A stretch of 64,000 nt of DNA from Pedobacter alluvionis (lineage in GTDB: Bacteria; Bacteroidota; Bacteroidia; Sphingobacteriales; Sphingobacteriaceae), in assembly GCF_003664035.1 (NCBI RefSeq), contig NZ_RCCK01000011.1:248001-312000 (forward strand), written 5' to 3'. Every line of letters begins with the position of its first letter. The first letter of the stretch is position 1. The translations under genes were made by a program, and so were the position numbers. Positions 51,299-60,266 of the stretch are shown here, one piece after another. A model generated the notes under the pieces. It did no database searches, was not told the origin of the DNA, and saw only the letters and a list, made by a program, of their open reading frames with translations.

Positions 51299-51634
51299 AG
51301 TTTGTACCTCAGGAGTTCCCAGTTTAAACCATCCTACATTCAGACACTACCGCTGATGGTTTAACGGTTACAAAAAAAACTATGTATTAGAAACCGCTGT
51401 GCTAAGGCTTCGCAATACCTCTAACTAAGCATTCAGTATCCCGTATCGACGAATGGAACTTCTTTCAGAAGTTAAGTACATTTACAATAAATCGGACACC
51501 ATGGAAAAAAGAGAGTTTATAGATCTGTTCGACTCAAATCTCTACTATGAAATGTCATTTATCCAACACCTGTAACACTAGACTTTAATTCTTTAATTAA
51601 TTGAAAATGAAGTGTTTATAAAAAAAATATAAAC

Positions 51635-51668
51635 AAAAAAAGGGAGAATTTTTCAATTCTCCCTTTTA
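51635..51668 (-). terminator. Terminator of tRNA-Arg
   Basis: On the minus strand a 13-bp stem AAAAGGGAGAATT / AATTCTCCCTTTT with a four-base loop is followed by T residues. It starts two bases after the tRNA 3' end. Confidence 0.85.
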
Positions 51669-51669
51669 G

Positions 51670-51743
51670 TGCACTTGTAGGGATTCGAACCCCAAACCTT
51701 CTCATCCGTAGTGAGATGCTCTATCCAATTGAGCTACAAATGC
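51670..51743 (-). tRNA. tRNA-Arg (anticodon ACG)
   Basis: 74-nt cloverleaf read on the minus strand: acceptor GCATTTG / CAAGTGC, D arm GCTC...GAGC, anticodon stem TCTCA / TGAGA with loop CTACGGA (anticodon ACG, read as ICG after deamination), T arm TGGGG-TTCGAAT-CCCTA. Discriminator A; the CCA end is not encoded. Promoter and terminator flank it closely, so it is a single-gene unit. Confidence 0.95.
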
Positions 51744-51766
51744 GTTTCCGTATCGTTAACGGACTG

Positions 51767-51797
51767 CAAAGGTATAATTTGATATTTTAATTTCCAA
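51767..51797 (-). promoter_or_regulatory. Promoter of tRNA-Arg
   Basis: Plus-strand CAAAGGTA (51767-51774) is TACCTTTG on the minus strand, an exact TAnnTTTG -7 box, with TTG (plus CAA 51795-51797) 20 bases upstream as -33. Confidence 0.65.
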
Positions 51798-51842
51798 TTA
51801 AAATTTAAAAAAAACTTAAAATAATTCTTTGCAAAATTTGTG

Positions 51843-52307
51843 CTATGCTCCTAATACGCCACTAATTGCTTTAAAATCAGGCAAATCCTTTGCATTTTCC
51901 AAAACTTCAGCATAAGCAATTTTTCCTTCTTCATCGATCACAAATGCCGCTCTTTTCGAAACACCTTTTAATCCGAAGACAAATTCATCGTAAAATGCAC
52001 CATACGCTGCCGATACTTCCTTGTTAAAATCAGACAATAATGGAAACTGGTAACTTTGTACTTCTTTAAATTTACTCAAAGAGAAAGGAGAATCAACAGA
52101 TATTCCGATTACCTGTGCATCTATTCCTTCATAATAACTGAAATTATCGCGCATGGTACATAATTGCTCAGTACATGTTCCGGTAAAGGCCATTGGAAAA
52201 AAGTGAATAATTACTTTTTTGCCTTTAAAGCCAGAAAGAGAAATCTCTGTTAAATCAGAACTGTATAATTTAAAATCAGGGGCGGTATCGCCAACTTGTA
52301 ATGCCAT
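51843..52307 (-). CDS. Peroxiredoxin (BCP/PrxQ-like)
   Basis: 154 residues, one thioredoxin-fold domain with PMAFTGTCTEQLC: peroxidatic C45 in the PxxxTxxC motif and a second Cys at 50, the spacing of atypical 2-Cys BCP/PrxQ enzymes. A conserved Arg near residue 118 (VSKRAAFVID) completes the site. Cytoplasmic thiol-dependent removal of peroxides. It is monocistronic, upstream of the tRNA gene. Confidence 0.9.
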   Translation of the reverse strand: MALQVGDTAPDFKLYSSDLTEISLSGFKGKKVIIHFFPMAFTGTCTEQLCTMRDNFSYYEGIDAQVIGISVDSPFSLSKFKEVQSYQFPLLSDFNKEVSAAYGAFYDEFVFGLKGVSKRAAFVIDEEGKIAYAEVLENAKDLPDFKAISGVLGA

Positions 52308-52350
52308 TTGTACTTTTTTTTATAGGTTAAATATATTAATTGGTTCAGTT

Positions 52351-52410
52351 GTTCATTAGACATTTGTTCATTCGTGTTACATCAGCCTAATGAACAAATG
52401 ACAAATGAAC
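52351..52410. repeat. Inverted repeat between the RmlD-like and peroxiredoxin genes
   Basis: GTTCATT (52351-52357) pairs with AATGAAC (52404-52410), and ATTTGTTCATT (52362-52372) with AATGAACAAAT (52389-52399). Likely a terminator or REP-type hairpin; its outer arm reaches the stop codon of the reductase gene. Confidence 0.55.
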
Positions 52411-53318
52411 TAATTTGCTTTATCCATTTGCTGCTCCAAAATTAACAATCCTTCTTCAAAAGAATGCGGATTGTATCCTAAATCTTTAATAGCCTTATCC
52501 AGCACAAATCCTGTTTTTACAGGCCGTTTAGCGGCTTGGTTTAAACTTGCCGAACTTATTTCATTAATAAACGAGTCATCCAGTTTCCAATAGTCGGCAA
52601 CTTTCCGCACTAAATCGGCAATGCTCATGTAATCTTTACCCGATATGTGGTAAATCCCCTTAGCATCTTGTTCAACAGCCAACAGGCAGGCCTCGGCCAG
52701 ATCTTCAGCCAAGGTTGGCATACGCCATTGGTCGTTCACCACATTTATGGGTGATGCTTTTTCTAAGGCTCCCTTAGCCCAAAGCACAATATTACTCCGG
52801 CTCATATCATTGCTGATTCCGTATACTAATATTGTTCTTAAAATAGCGCAATTTGCATTTGAATTTTTGATGAGTTCTTCAGCCAGCACCTTTGATTTGC
52901 CATAATAACTGACTGGATTTACAGCATCTTGCTCTTTATAAGGCCCGTCTAGTCCGTCAAAAACAAAATCGGTACTCAAATGAATCAACTGGATATTTTT
53001 TTCCTCACACATAGATAACAAGGTTCCAACTGCATCAACATTTAACCGATGGCAAAGCTCTTTATTTGCCTCACAGGTATCTACATTAGTCATTGCAGCA
53101 GTATGTATAACTGCGTCAGGACGATATTTTTCAATAACCTCTTTCACCTGTTCAGGATTTAAGATATCCATTTCTGCATACTCATATCCTTCTTTAACAG
53201 GATAACGGTTTACCCCTACCGATGTAGCTATCAGATTTACCCGCCCCTCAAGCAACACTTTTTCTGTAATTTTCTGTCCCAAAAGACCATTGCTACCGGT
53301 TGTTAAAATGGTTTTCAT
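52410..53318 (-). CDS. RmlD-like NAD(P)-dependent sugar reductase
   Basis: 302 residues, extended SDR fold. TGSNGLLGQKI is the nucleotide-binding GxxGxxG loop, IHLSTDFVFDG with YYGKSK supplies the catalytic Thr/Tyr-Lys positions, and WRMPTLAEDLAEACLLA is typical of dTDP-4-dehydrorhamnose reductase relatives. The last step of dTDP-rhamnose synthesis is the probable activity, but no rmlABC genes are adjacent so the substrate could differ. Cytoplasmic. Confidence 0.82.
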   Translation of the reverse strand: MKTILTTGSNGLLGQKITEKVLLEGRVNLIATSVGVNRYPVKEGYEYAEMDILNPEQVKEVIEKYRPDAVIHTAAMTNVDTCEANKELCHRLNVDAVGTLLSMCEEKNIQLIHLSTDFVFDGLDGPYKEQDAVNPVSYYGKSKVLAEELIKNSNANCAILRTILVYGISNDMSRSNIVLWAKGALEKASPINVVNDQWRMPTLAEDLAEACLLAVEQDAKGIYHISGKDYMSIADLVRKVADYWKLDDSFINEISSASLNQAAKRPVKTGFVLDKAIKDLGYNPHSFEEGLLILEQQMDKAN

Positions 53319-53401
53319 ATCCCCTATTTAGACCTCTAAATTATCTATTAAAGTCATGTTAAAAAATTTTATAATATATATTTAAAATTCAGCAAGAATA
53401 A

Positions 53402-54982
<1,581 letters not shown>

Positions 54983-54988
54983 TATTGA

Positions 54989-55060
54989 GATTTGAGCATC
55001 AAGTATCAAGATAGCAAACACAGTCTTGATACTTGGTTCTACTTACTTGATACTCAAATC
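54989..55060. repeat. Inverted repeat in the atpD-atpC spacer
   Basis: CAAGTATCAAGA (55000-55011) pairs with TCTTGATACTTG (55024-55035), enclosed by GATTTGAG (54989-54996) and CTCAAATC (55053-55060). It lies in the 85-bp spacer and may set the atpD:atpC ratio. Confidence 0.6.
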
Positions 55061-55067
55061 CAAAAAC

Positions 55068-55313
55068 ATGAATTTAGAAATATTAACTCCAGATAAAAAA
55101 GTTTTCGAAGGTGAAGTAACAGCAGTTACGGTTCCTGGTACTTTAGGTTCTTTTCAGATTTTAAAAGACCATGCAGCCATCATCTCTACTTTAGAAGATG
55201 GAGAAGTTATTATAAAAGCAAACAAAGCTGATGAACAGCGCTTTTTTATTAAAGGTGGCGTAGTTGAAGCTATTCACAACAAAATTGTGGTTTTAGCTGA
55301 AGGTATCGCTTAA
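55068..55313 (+). CDS. atpC: F1F0 ATP synthase epsilon subunit (short form)
   Basis: 81 residues from ATG 55068. Only the N-terminal beta-sandwich is present (MNLEILTPDKKVFEGEVTAVTVPGTLGSFQILKDHA to VLAEGIA); the C-terminal helical pair that inhibits ATP hydrolysis in E. coli epsilon is missing. This short form is usual in Bacteroidetes. It forms part of the rotor stalk. A longer start at 55026 is not family-like. Confidence 0.93.
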   Translation: MNLEILTPDKKVFEGEVTAVTVPGTLGSFQILKDHAAIISTLEDGEVIIKANKADEQRFFIKGGVVEAIHNKIVVLAEGIA

Positions 55314-55338
55314 GCAAAATAATTAACTCATTTATAAG

Positions 55339-55369
55339 GCCTTCTGATTTTAAAATCAGAAGGCTTTTT
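55339..55369 (+). terminator. atpDC terminator
   Basis: GCCTTCTGATTTT / AAAATCAGAAGGC perfect 13-bp stem followed by TTTTTG, 25 bases after the atpC stop. Confidence 0.9.
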
Positions 55370-55449
55370 GTTTAATTTGGTATTTCAAAACAATTATAAC
55401 CAGAATTAAACTTTAAAAATATTTAAAGATTGTTTAAATCGATCCTTCA

Positions 55450-55527
55450 CCCTGAACTGTAGCGAAGCGGAAGCCACGAAGTAAACCGAGCCTTAAGCGA
55501 GCTCACCGAAGGTAATTTATTTCAGGG
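55450..55527. repeat. Family-D palindromic repeat, copy 2
   Basis: CCCTGAACTGTAGCGAAGCG at the left and GGTAATTTATTTCAGGG at the right; inverse orientation to the copy at 29394-29472. Confidence 0.7.
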
Positions 55528-55654
55528 TCTATGTTTAAACACTAATTTTTCTTTACATTTTCTCACAAAAAATCTGTTCAAATTTTCAATTTTTAGCGCG
55601 TGTCTAGGCATTTTAGGCAGAAAAATAGAATATTTATAATGCAAGCATAACAAA

Positions 55655-55685
55655 TAGACCATATACCGTTTTGATATATGGTCTA
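55655..55685. promoter_or_regulatory. 11-bp inverted repeat upstream of the ilvE leader
   Basis: TAGACCATATA and TATATGGTCTA, nine bases apart. A possible operator; no T-tract follows. Confidence 0.4.
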
Positions 55686-55725
55686 TAGCTATCGGCATTA
55701 AATAACTAATTCAACCCTCATTAAA

Positions 55726-55765
55726 AATATTATTCTGATTTTTAACAAAAAAACAGAATAATATT
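55726..55765. promoter_or_regulatory. 12-bp inverted repeat upstream of the ilvE leader
   Basis: AATATTATTCTG and CAGAATAATATT, 16 bases apart, about 80 bases before the leader ORF. A possible operator for a BCAA-responsive regulator. Confidence 0.4.
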
Positions 55766-55791
55766 CCTATTTAACTTTTTTCTGATTTCTC

Positions 55792-55822
55792 TTGCATATT
55801 AATGAACCAAAAACTAAATTGG
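55792..55822 (+). promoter_or_regulatory. Possible promoter of the ilvE leader
   Basis: TTG (55792-55794) and TAAATTGG (55815-55822), spacing 20, seven of eight bases of TAnnTTTG. Weak. Confidence 0.3.
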
Positions 55823-55845
55823 TTTTTATAAATAATAAGATAATA

Positions 55846-55980
55846 ATGGCAATTCAGCACAACATATTTTCTACCTCTATTACAGCAAAAGCAGCTGGTA
55901 ATGTAGCGTTGTTACCTGTCATTTTACTTAACCTCCTACTCCTAAACATTTTATGGAGTAAGAAAATGGGCAGCTTTTAA
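55846..55980 (+). CDS. Leader peptide of ilvE (attenuator)
   Basis: 44 residues. Residues 20-37 read VALLPVILLNLLLLNILW: of codons 20-36, nine are Leu, two Val and two Ile. Such runs mark leader peptides whose translation stalls when charged Leu/Ile/Val tRNA is short. GGGCAGCTTT at 55968-55977, just before the stop, can pair with AAAGCGTCCC (56008-56017), the 5' arm of the terminator that follows. A ribosome reaching the stop would cover that region and permit termination; one stalled on the Leu run would leave it free. A longer start at 55792 is possible but adds unrelated residues. Confidence 0.72.
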   Translation: MAIQHNIFSTSITAKAAGNVALLPVILLNLLLLNILWSKKMGSF

Positions 55981-56009
55981 ATAGATTTAAAAAAACTAAA
56001 TATACCTAA

Positions 56010-56040
56010 AGCGTCCCGATACAAACGGGACGCTTTTTTT
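56010..56040 (+). terminator. Attenuator terminator before ilvE
   Basis: AGCGTCCCG (56010-56018) and CGGGACGCT (56026-56034) with a seven-base loop and seven T; 66 bases before ilvE and 30 after the leader stop. Confidence 0.88.
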
Positions 56041-56106
56041 AAATAACAAAACACAGTATCATGACCCATTCATGCAATAGGTTAAAAAAACAATAGGAAT
56101 AAACAG

Positions 56107-56997
56107 ATGAAATACTATAATTCTAATACGATTATTTACCTTGACGGACAGTTTGAAAAGGCTGTAAATAGCAGTACTGACCTTTACGGACAGTCGCTAC
56201 ACTATGGCTATGCTGCTTTCGAGGGTATTAGAGCCTATAAAACACATAATGGTAACCGCATTTTCAAAGCTGCTGCCCATTTCGACCGCTTAGAGCGTTC
56301 TTGCCAGTTGGCAAACATTCCTTTCCCATGGGATAAACAAGAATTAATTGCTGCAACCTATAAACTACTTCAGCTGAACAAACTGAAAGATGCTTATATC
56401 CGCCCCTTGGTATTTTGCCACCCGAACATGAAATTAAACGAGCCAAGCGGAGTCTCGATCTTAATATGTGCATGGGAATGGGATGCTTATTCGGGCAACA
56501 AATTGTTAAATTTAACTATTTCTGATTACGAGAGGCCAAACCCAAAATCGACTCCAATGGAAGCGAAATTGAGTGGAAACTATGTCAATTCTATTTTAGC
56601 AACTACAGCAGCAAACATTAAAGGTTACGACGAAGCTTTACTTTTAGATATGCATGGCTTTGTTGCCGAAGCATCTGGAGCAAATATCTTTCTGGAAAAA
56701 GATGGAAAATTATATACCCCATCTGTAGGGAACATTTTACCAGGCATTACACGTGCAACTGTAAAGGAACTTTGTAATGTTTTGGATATAGAATGTACTG
56801 AGAAAAAACTAACCATAGAAGACCTTAAAAATGCCGATGGCGCTTTCTTATGCGGAACAGCCACCGAGATAGCCGGCATTGCCTCCATCGATGATATTGT
56901 TTATCGCCCACTATGGCGGGAATCTATTGGTTATACCATACAACGTGCCTATAAAAACCTGGTGCTTGAAAAAGTGAATTACGAAGTGATCATTTAA
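56107..56997 (+). CDS. ilvE: Branched-chain amino-acid aminotransferase
   Basis: 296 residues, fold-type IV PLP enzyme. PLP lysine K154 in MEAKLSGNYVNS, LHYGYAAFEGIRAY at residues 31-44, E188 in FVAEASGANIF, and GITRATV. It transfers amino groups between glutamate and the 2-oxo acids of Val, Leu and Ile in the cytoplasm. It is the first gene of this cluster and is set off from ilvD by a methyltransferase gene and a second attenuator. The Leu/Ile/Val-rich leader upstream fits its product. Confidence 0.95.
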   Translation: MKYYNSNTIIYLDGQFEKAVNSSTDLYGQSLHYGYAAFEGIRAYKTHNGNRIFKAAAHFDRLERSCQLANIPFPWDKQELIAATYKLLQLNKLKDAYIRPLVFCHPNMKLNEPSGVSILICAWEWDAYSGNKLLNLTISDYERPNPKSTPMEAKLSGNYVNSILATTAANIKGYDEALLLDMHGFVAEASGANIFLEKDGKLYTPSVGNILPGITRATVKELCNVLDIECTEKKLTIEDLKNADGAFLCGTATEIAGIASIDDIVYRPLWRESIGYTIQRAYKNLVLEKVNYEVII

Positions 56998-57114
56998 AAT
57001 GGGTTGATAGTCTATAGTAAAATGGATCATAGCAGATTAGCATACATGCTATTAACCAAAAGACCATTAACTATGAGCCAAAAGAAATTGAAATAACAAC
57101 GAGCAATTAAACAG

Positions 57115-57693
57115 ATGACTGAAGAAATCAATCAAAATTATCCAAAAGCTTACCAGCAAATAGATACGGCTACAAAGGCTTCGGGTTTTGATATGGCATC
57201 GGACGTGTTAACCTGCTCTTTGCTTAAAACACTTGCTGCAACTAAACCTTCAGGCAAATTTCTGGAGCTTGGAACCGGAACTGGTTTATCGACCTCGTGG
57301 ATATTGGATGGCCTGGATGAACACAGTACTTTGACTTCGATCGATAATGATGCTAAATTTTTAGCGATTGCGAAAGATTTTCTTAGCGGAGATGAACGCT
57401 TAACATTAGTTGAAACTGACGGCGCGGAGTGGATTGAAAAGAATAAAAACAAAAAATTCGATTACATATTTGCTGATACCTGGCATGGAAAATATTTGCT
57501 TTTAGACGAGGCACTATCCATGCTTAACACCGGCGGACTTTACATCATTGATGATATGCTGCCTCAAGCTAATTGGCCTGAAGGTCATCAGGATAAAGCG
57601 ATTAAATTGGTTAAAGATTTAGAATCGCGTGATGATTTGCATTTAACCAAACAGGTTTGGGCTACAGGAATTGTAATCGGAGTAAAAAAATAG
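57115..57693 (+). CDS. Class I SAM-dependent O-methyltransferase-like protein
   Basis: 192 residues. SAM-binding motif I is FLELGTGTGLSTSWIL with an acidic motif II in LTSIDNDAKFL; later motifs are DYIFADTWHGK and GGLYIIDDMLP. The layout resembles caffeoyl-CoA/catechol-type O-methyltransferases, but the substrate is unknown. It is 117 bases after ilvE, on the same strand, and may be cotranscribed with it. No link with branched-chain amino acids is evident. Confidence 0.82.
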   Translation: MTEEINQNYPKAYQQIDTATKASGFDMASDVLTCSLLKTLAATKPSGKFLELGTGTGLSTSWILDGLDEHSTLTSIDNDAKFLAIAKDFLSGDERLTLVETDGAEWIEKNKNKKFDYIFADTWHGKYLLLDEALSMLNTGGLYIIDDMLPQANWPEGHQDKAIKLVKDLESRDDLHLTKQVWATGIVIGVKK

Positions 57694-57714
57694 AGAAATA
57701 CATTAAAATAGTTC

Positions 57715-57743
57715 TTTGCATTTATAATAAGTTAGTATGTTTG
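57715..57743 (+). promoter_or_regulatory. Promoter of the ilvD leader
   Basis: TTTG (57715-57718), 17-base spacer, TATGTTTG (57736-57743): both boxes exact. The leader ATG is seven bases downstream of the -7 box, so the mRNA start would almost coincide with the start codon. Confidence 0.7.
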
Positions 57744-57749
57744 TGATTC

Positions 57750-57827
57750 ATGAATTTAAGCACAAACATTATTAGCAACCTAATTATTGTCATTTCTCAA
57801 AAGAGAGGTGGAAATCGTTGCGTATAA
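57750..57827 (+). CDS. Leader peptide of ilvD (attenuator)
   Basis: 25 residues; residues 6-16 read NIISNLIIVIS, seven of nine codons at 7-15 being Ile, Leu or Val. The following KRGG codons include GAGGTGG (57805-57811), which can pair with CCGCCTC (57850-57856), the 5' arm of the terminator, by seven base pairs including one G-U. This is the same logic as the ilvE leader, with a different peptide and different sequence. The start is very near the predicted mRNA 5' end, so translation may be leaderless or nearly so. Confidence 0.72.
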   Translation: MNLSTNIISNLIIVISQKRGGNRCV

Positions 57828-57846
57828 TATAAAATATACCCTATCG

Positions 57847-57878
57847 AAACCGCCTCCAAAAAGAGGCGGTTTTTTTTT
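57847..57878 (+). terminator. Attenuator terminator before ilvD
   Basis: AAACCGCCTC (57847-57856) and GAGGCGGTTT (57863-57872), CAAAAA loop, T-tract to 57878; 47 bases before ilvD. Confidence 0.92.
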
Positions 57879-57925
57879 GCCTCAAAATATTATAACTAAC
57901 AGAACCAGAATATACATTTTAAACA

Positions 57926-59608
57926 ATGAGCGAATTAAACAAGTACAGTAAAACATTTACACAAGATCCAACACAACCTGCTGCACAGGCAATGCTTTAC
58001 GGAATCGGTTTAACCGATGCTGATATGGCTAAAGCACAGGTCGGTATTGCAAGTATGGGCTACGATGGTAACACCTGCAACATGCACTTAAACGACCTTG
58101 CAAAAGATGTCAAAGCTGGGGTCTGGAAAAATGATTTAGTGGGCTTGGTTTTTAATACCATTGGCGTAAGTGATGGGATGAGCAACGGTACAGATGGTAT
58201 GCGTTACTCATTGGTTAGCCGTGACGTAATTGCTGATAGTATCGAAACCATTTGCGGCGGCCAATATTATGATGGCATTATCTCCATTCCCGGCTGTGAT
58301 AAAAATATGCCTGGTGCCATCATGGCTATGGCACGTTTAGACCGTCCTTCGATTATGGTTTATGGTGGCACAATTGCCCCAGGCCATTATAAAGGAGAAG
58401 AATTGAATATTGTTTCTGCATTCGAGGCGTTAGGTCAAAAAATCTGCGGTAATCTTTCAGAAGAAGATTATCAGGGCATTATTAAACACACTTGTCCTGG
58501 TGCCGGGGCATGTGGCGGTATGTATACCGCAAATACTATGGCATCAGCAATTGAAGCTTTGGGTATGAGTTTACCTTATTCATCTTCGAATCCAGCCATT
58601 AGCCCGGAGAAAAAACAAGAATGTTTAGATGCCGGTAAATACATTAAGGTTTTACTGGAAAAAGATATTAAACCATCAGATATCATGACGCGAAAAGCAT
58701 TCGAAAATGCAATCCGTTCCATCATTGTATTAGGTGGTAGTACCAATGCTGTTTTGCACTTTATCGCTATGGGTAAAGCCATCGGCGTAGAAATTACGCA
58801 GGATGATTTCCAGAAAATGAGTGATGTAACTCCGGTACTTGCCGATTTTAAACCTAGTGGAAAATATTTAATGCAGGATTTACACCAATATGGTGGTATC
58901 CCTGCCGTACTAAAATATTTATTAAATGAAGGCTTGTTGCATGGAGATTGCTTAACCGTAACCGGGAAAACGATGGCTGAGAATTTAGCTGATGTGAAAT
59001 CGATTATGGATTACGATCAGAAAATTGTTCAAAAATTAAGCGAACCTATAAAAGCAACTGGTCACTTACAGATTCTTTATGGAAACCTTGCTGAAAAGGG
59101 TTCTGTAGCAAAAATCAGCGGTAAAGAAGGCGAAAAATTTGAAGGTCCTGCACGTGTATTTGATGGTGAACACGATTTAATCGCCGGCATTTCGAGCGGC
59201 CGTGTTCAACCGGGTGATGTTATCGTGATTAAGAACTCAGGTCCTGTTGGTGCACCTGGTATGCCAGAGATGTTAAAACCAACTTCAGCTATTATCGGTG
59301 CCGGCTTAGGCAAATCGGTAGCTTTAATTACCGATGGTCGCTTCTCTGGTGGTACACATGGTTTCGTGGTTGGTCACATCACTCCAGAATCTTACAAAGG
59401 TGGTTTAATCGGTCTGGTAGAAGACGAAGACAGGATTTTGATTGATGCGGTAAACAATATCATCAGCCTGCAAGTCAGTGAAGAAGTGATTGCCGAGCGG
59501 AGAAAAAACTACGTTCAGCCAGCATTAAAAGTAACAAAAGGTGTTTTATATAAATATGCTAAAACAGTTTCAGACGCAGCGAGTGGTTGCGTAACTGATG
59601 AATATTAA
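57926..59608 (+). CDS. ilvD: Dihydroxy-acid dehydratase
   Basis: 560 residues. Fe-S/metal cysteines C51 ([10 protein letters not shown]), C124 ([10 protein letters not shown]) and C196 ([16 protein letters not shown]), then [10 protein letters not shown] and the C-terminal [15 protein letters not shown]. Dehydrates dihydroxy-isovalerate and -methylvalerate in Val/Leu/Ile synthesis. Three Cys in this arrangement fit the 2Fe-2S class. It is preceded by its own promoter and attenuator, so it starts a second transcription unit within the cluster. Confidence 0.97.
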   Translation: MSELNKYSKTFTQDPTQPAAQAMLYGIGLTDADMAKAQVGIASMGYDGNTCNMHLNDLAKDVKAGVWKNDLVGLVFNTIGVSDGMSNGTDGMRYSLVSRDVIADSIETICGGQYYDGIISIPGCDKNMPGAIMAMARLDRPSIMVYGGTIAPGHYKGEELNIVSAFEALGQKICGNLSEEDYQGIIKHTCPGAGACGGMYTANTMASAIEALGMSLPYSSSNPAISPEKKQECLDAGKYIKVLLEKDIKPSDIMTRKAFENAIRSIIVLGGSTNAVLHFIAMGKAIGVEITQDDFQKMSDVTPVLADFKPSGKYLMQDLHQYGGIPAVLKYLLNEGLLHGDCLTVTGKTMAENLADVKSIMDYDQKIVQKLSEPIKATGHLQILYGNLAEKGSVAKISGKEGEKFEGPARVFDGEHDLIAGISSGRVQPGDVIVIKNSGPVGAPGMPEMLKPTSAIIGAGLGKSVALITDGRFSGGTHGFVVGHITPESYKGGLIGLVEDEDRILIDAVNNIISLQVSEEVIAERRKNYVQPALKVTKGVLYKYAKTVSDAASGCVTDEY

Positions 59609-59654
59609 AATCAAAAAATCATCCCTGGATTAATTGATTACTAAAAAACAGATT

Positions 59655-60245
59655 ATGCAAATAATTAAAAGTATTCAGAATAGGATTTATGAAATCCGGG
59701 GAGAAAGAGTTATGCTCGATTTTGATTTGGCATCGCTTTATGAAGTTGAAACAAGGGTATTAAATCAAGCGGTTAAACGAAATATAAAGCGTTTTCCCGA
59801 AGATTTTATGTTTCAGTTAACTTCTGCAGAGTTTGAAAATATAAAATTTCAGACTGAAGCGATTAATGAGGTTGCTTCATCACAAATTGTGATAAAGGAT
59901 CAGCCCAACTTGATGTCACAATTTGTGACTTCAAGTTGGGGCGGTACAAGAAAGCTGCCATACGCTTTTACCGAGCAGGGTGTGGCCATGTTAAGCGGCG
60001 TTGTAAATAGCGACAAAGCCATTAACATGAACATTGCCATTATGAGGGCTTTTATTGATGTTAGGAAAATTTTACTGAAGCAAAGTAACCTTAATGAACA
60101 GCTAACAGAAATTAAAGAACGGATTGGTGAACATGATGTTCAGCTCAACGAGCTTTATGATGCCATGGAAAATTTAATAGACGAGAAAATTGCTCAATTA
60201 AAATGGAACGACAGACAAAGAATTGGGTTTAAAATTAAAGAATAG
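59655..60245 (+). CDS. ORF6N-domain protein inside the ilv cluster
   Basis: 196 residues from ATG 59655 (a TTG at 59634 would add seven). N-terminal ORF6N domain (about 4-90): IYEIRGERVMLDFDLASLYEV, VLNQAVKRNIKRFPEDFMFQL; then RKLPYAFTEQGVAMLSGVVNS and a helical C-terminus. The domain is known from phage anti-repressor-type proteins and stand-alone bacterial copies. DNA binding is probable, role unknown. It lies between ilvD (46 bases) and ilvB (21 bases), possibly a mobile insertion that keeps the operon intact. An internal inverted repeat lies at 59904-59940. Confidence 0.85.
   Translation: MQIIKSIQNRIYEIRGERVMLDFDLASLYEVETRVLNQAVKRNIKRFPEDFMFQLTSAEFENIKFQTEAINEVASSQIVIKDQPNLMSQFVTSSWGGTRKLPYAFTEQGVAMLSGVVNSDKAINMNIAIMRAFIDVRKILLKQSNLNEQLTEIKERIGEHDVQLNELYDAMENLIDEKIAQLKWNDRQRIGFKIKE
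59904..59940 (+). repeat. Hairpin inside the ORF6N gene
   Basis: CCCAACTTGA (59904-59913) pairs with TCAAGTTGGG (59931-59940), and GTCACAA with TTGTGAC inside, loop of one base; only one mismatch pair. Very strong for coding sequence. Confidence 0.7.
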
Positions 60246-60266
60246 TAGAACCGCAAAAACATAACT

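Noticed and set aside
51501..51575. 24-codon ORF after the chorismate mutase
   Set aside because: Too short and without context; chance is likely.
59655..60245. Prophage remnant based on the ORF6N domain
   Set aside because: No other phage genes, integrase or att sites; the flanks are intact ilv genes.
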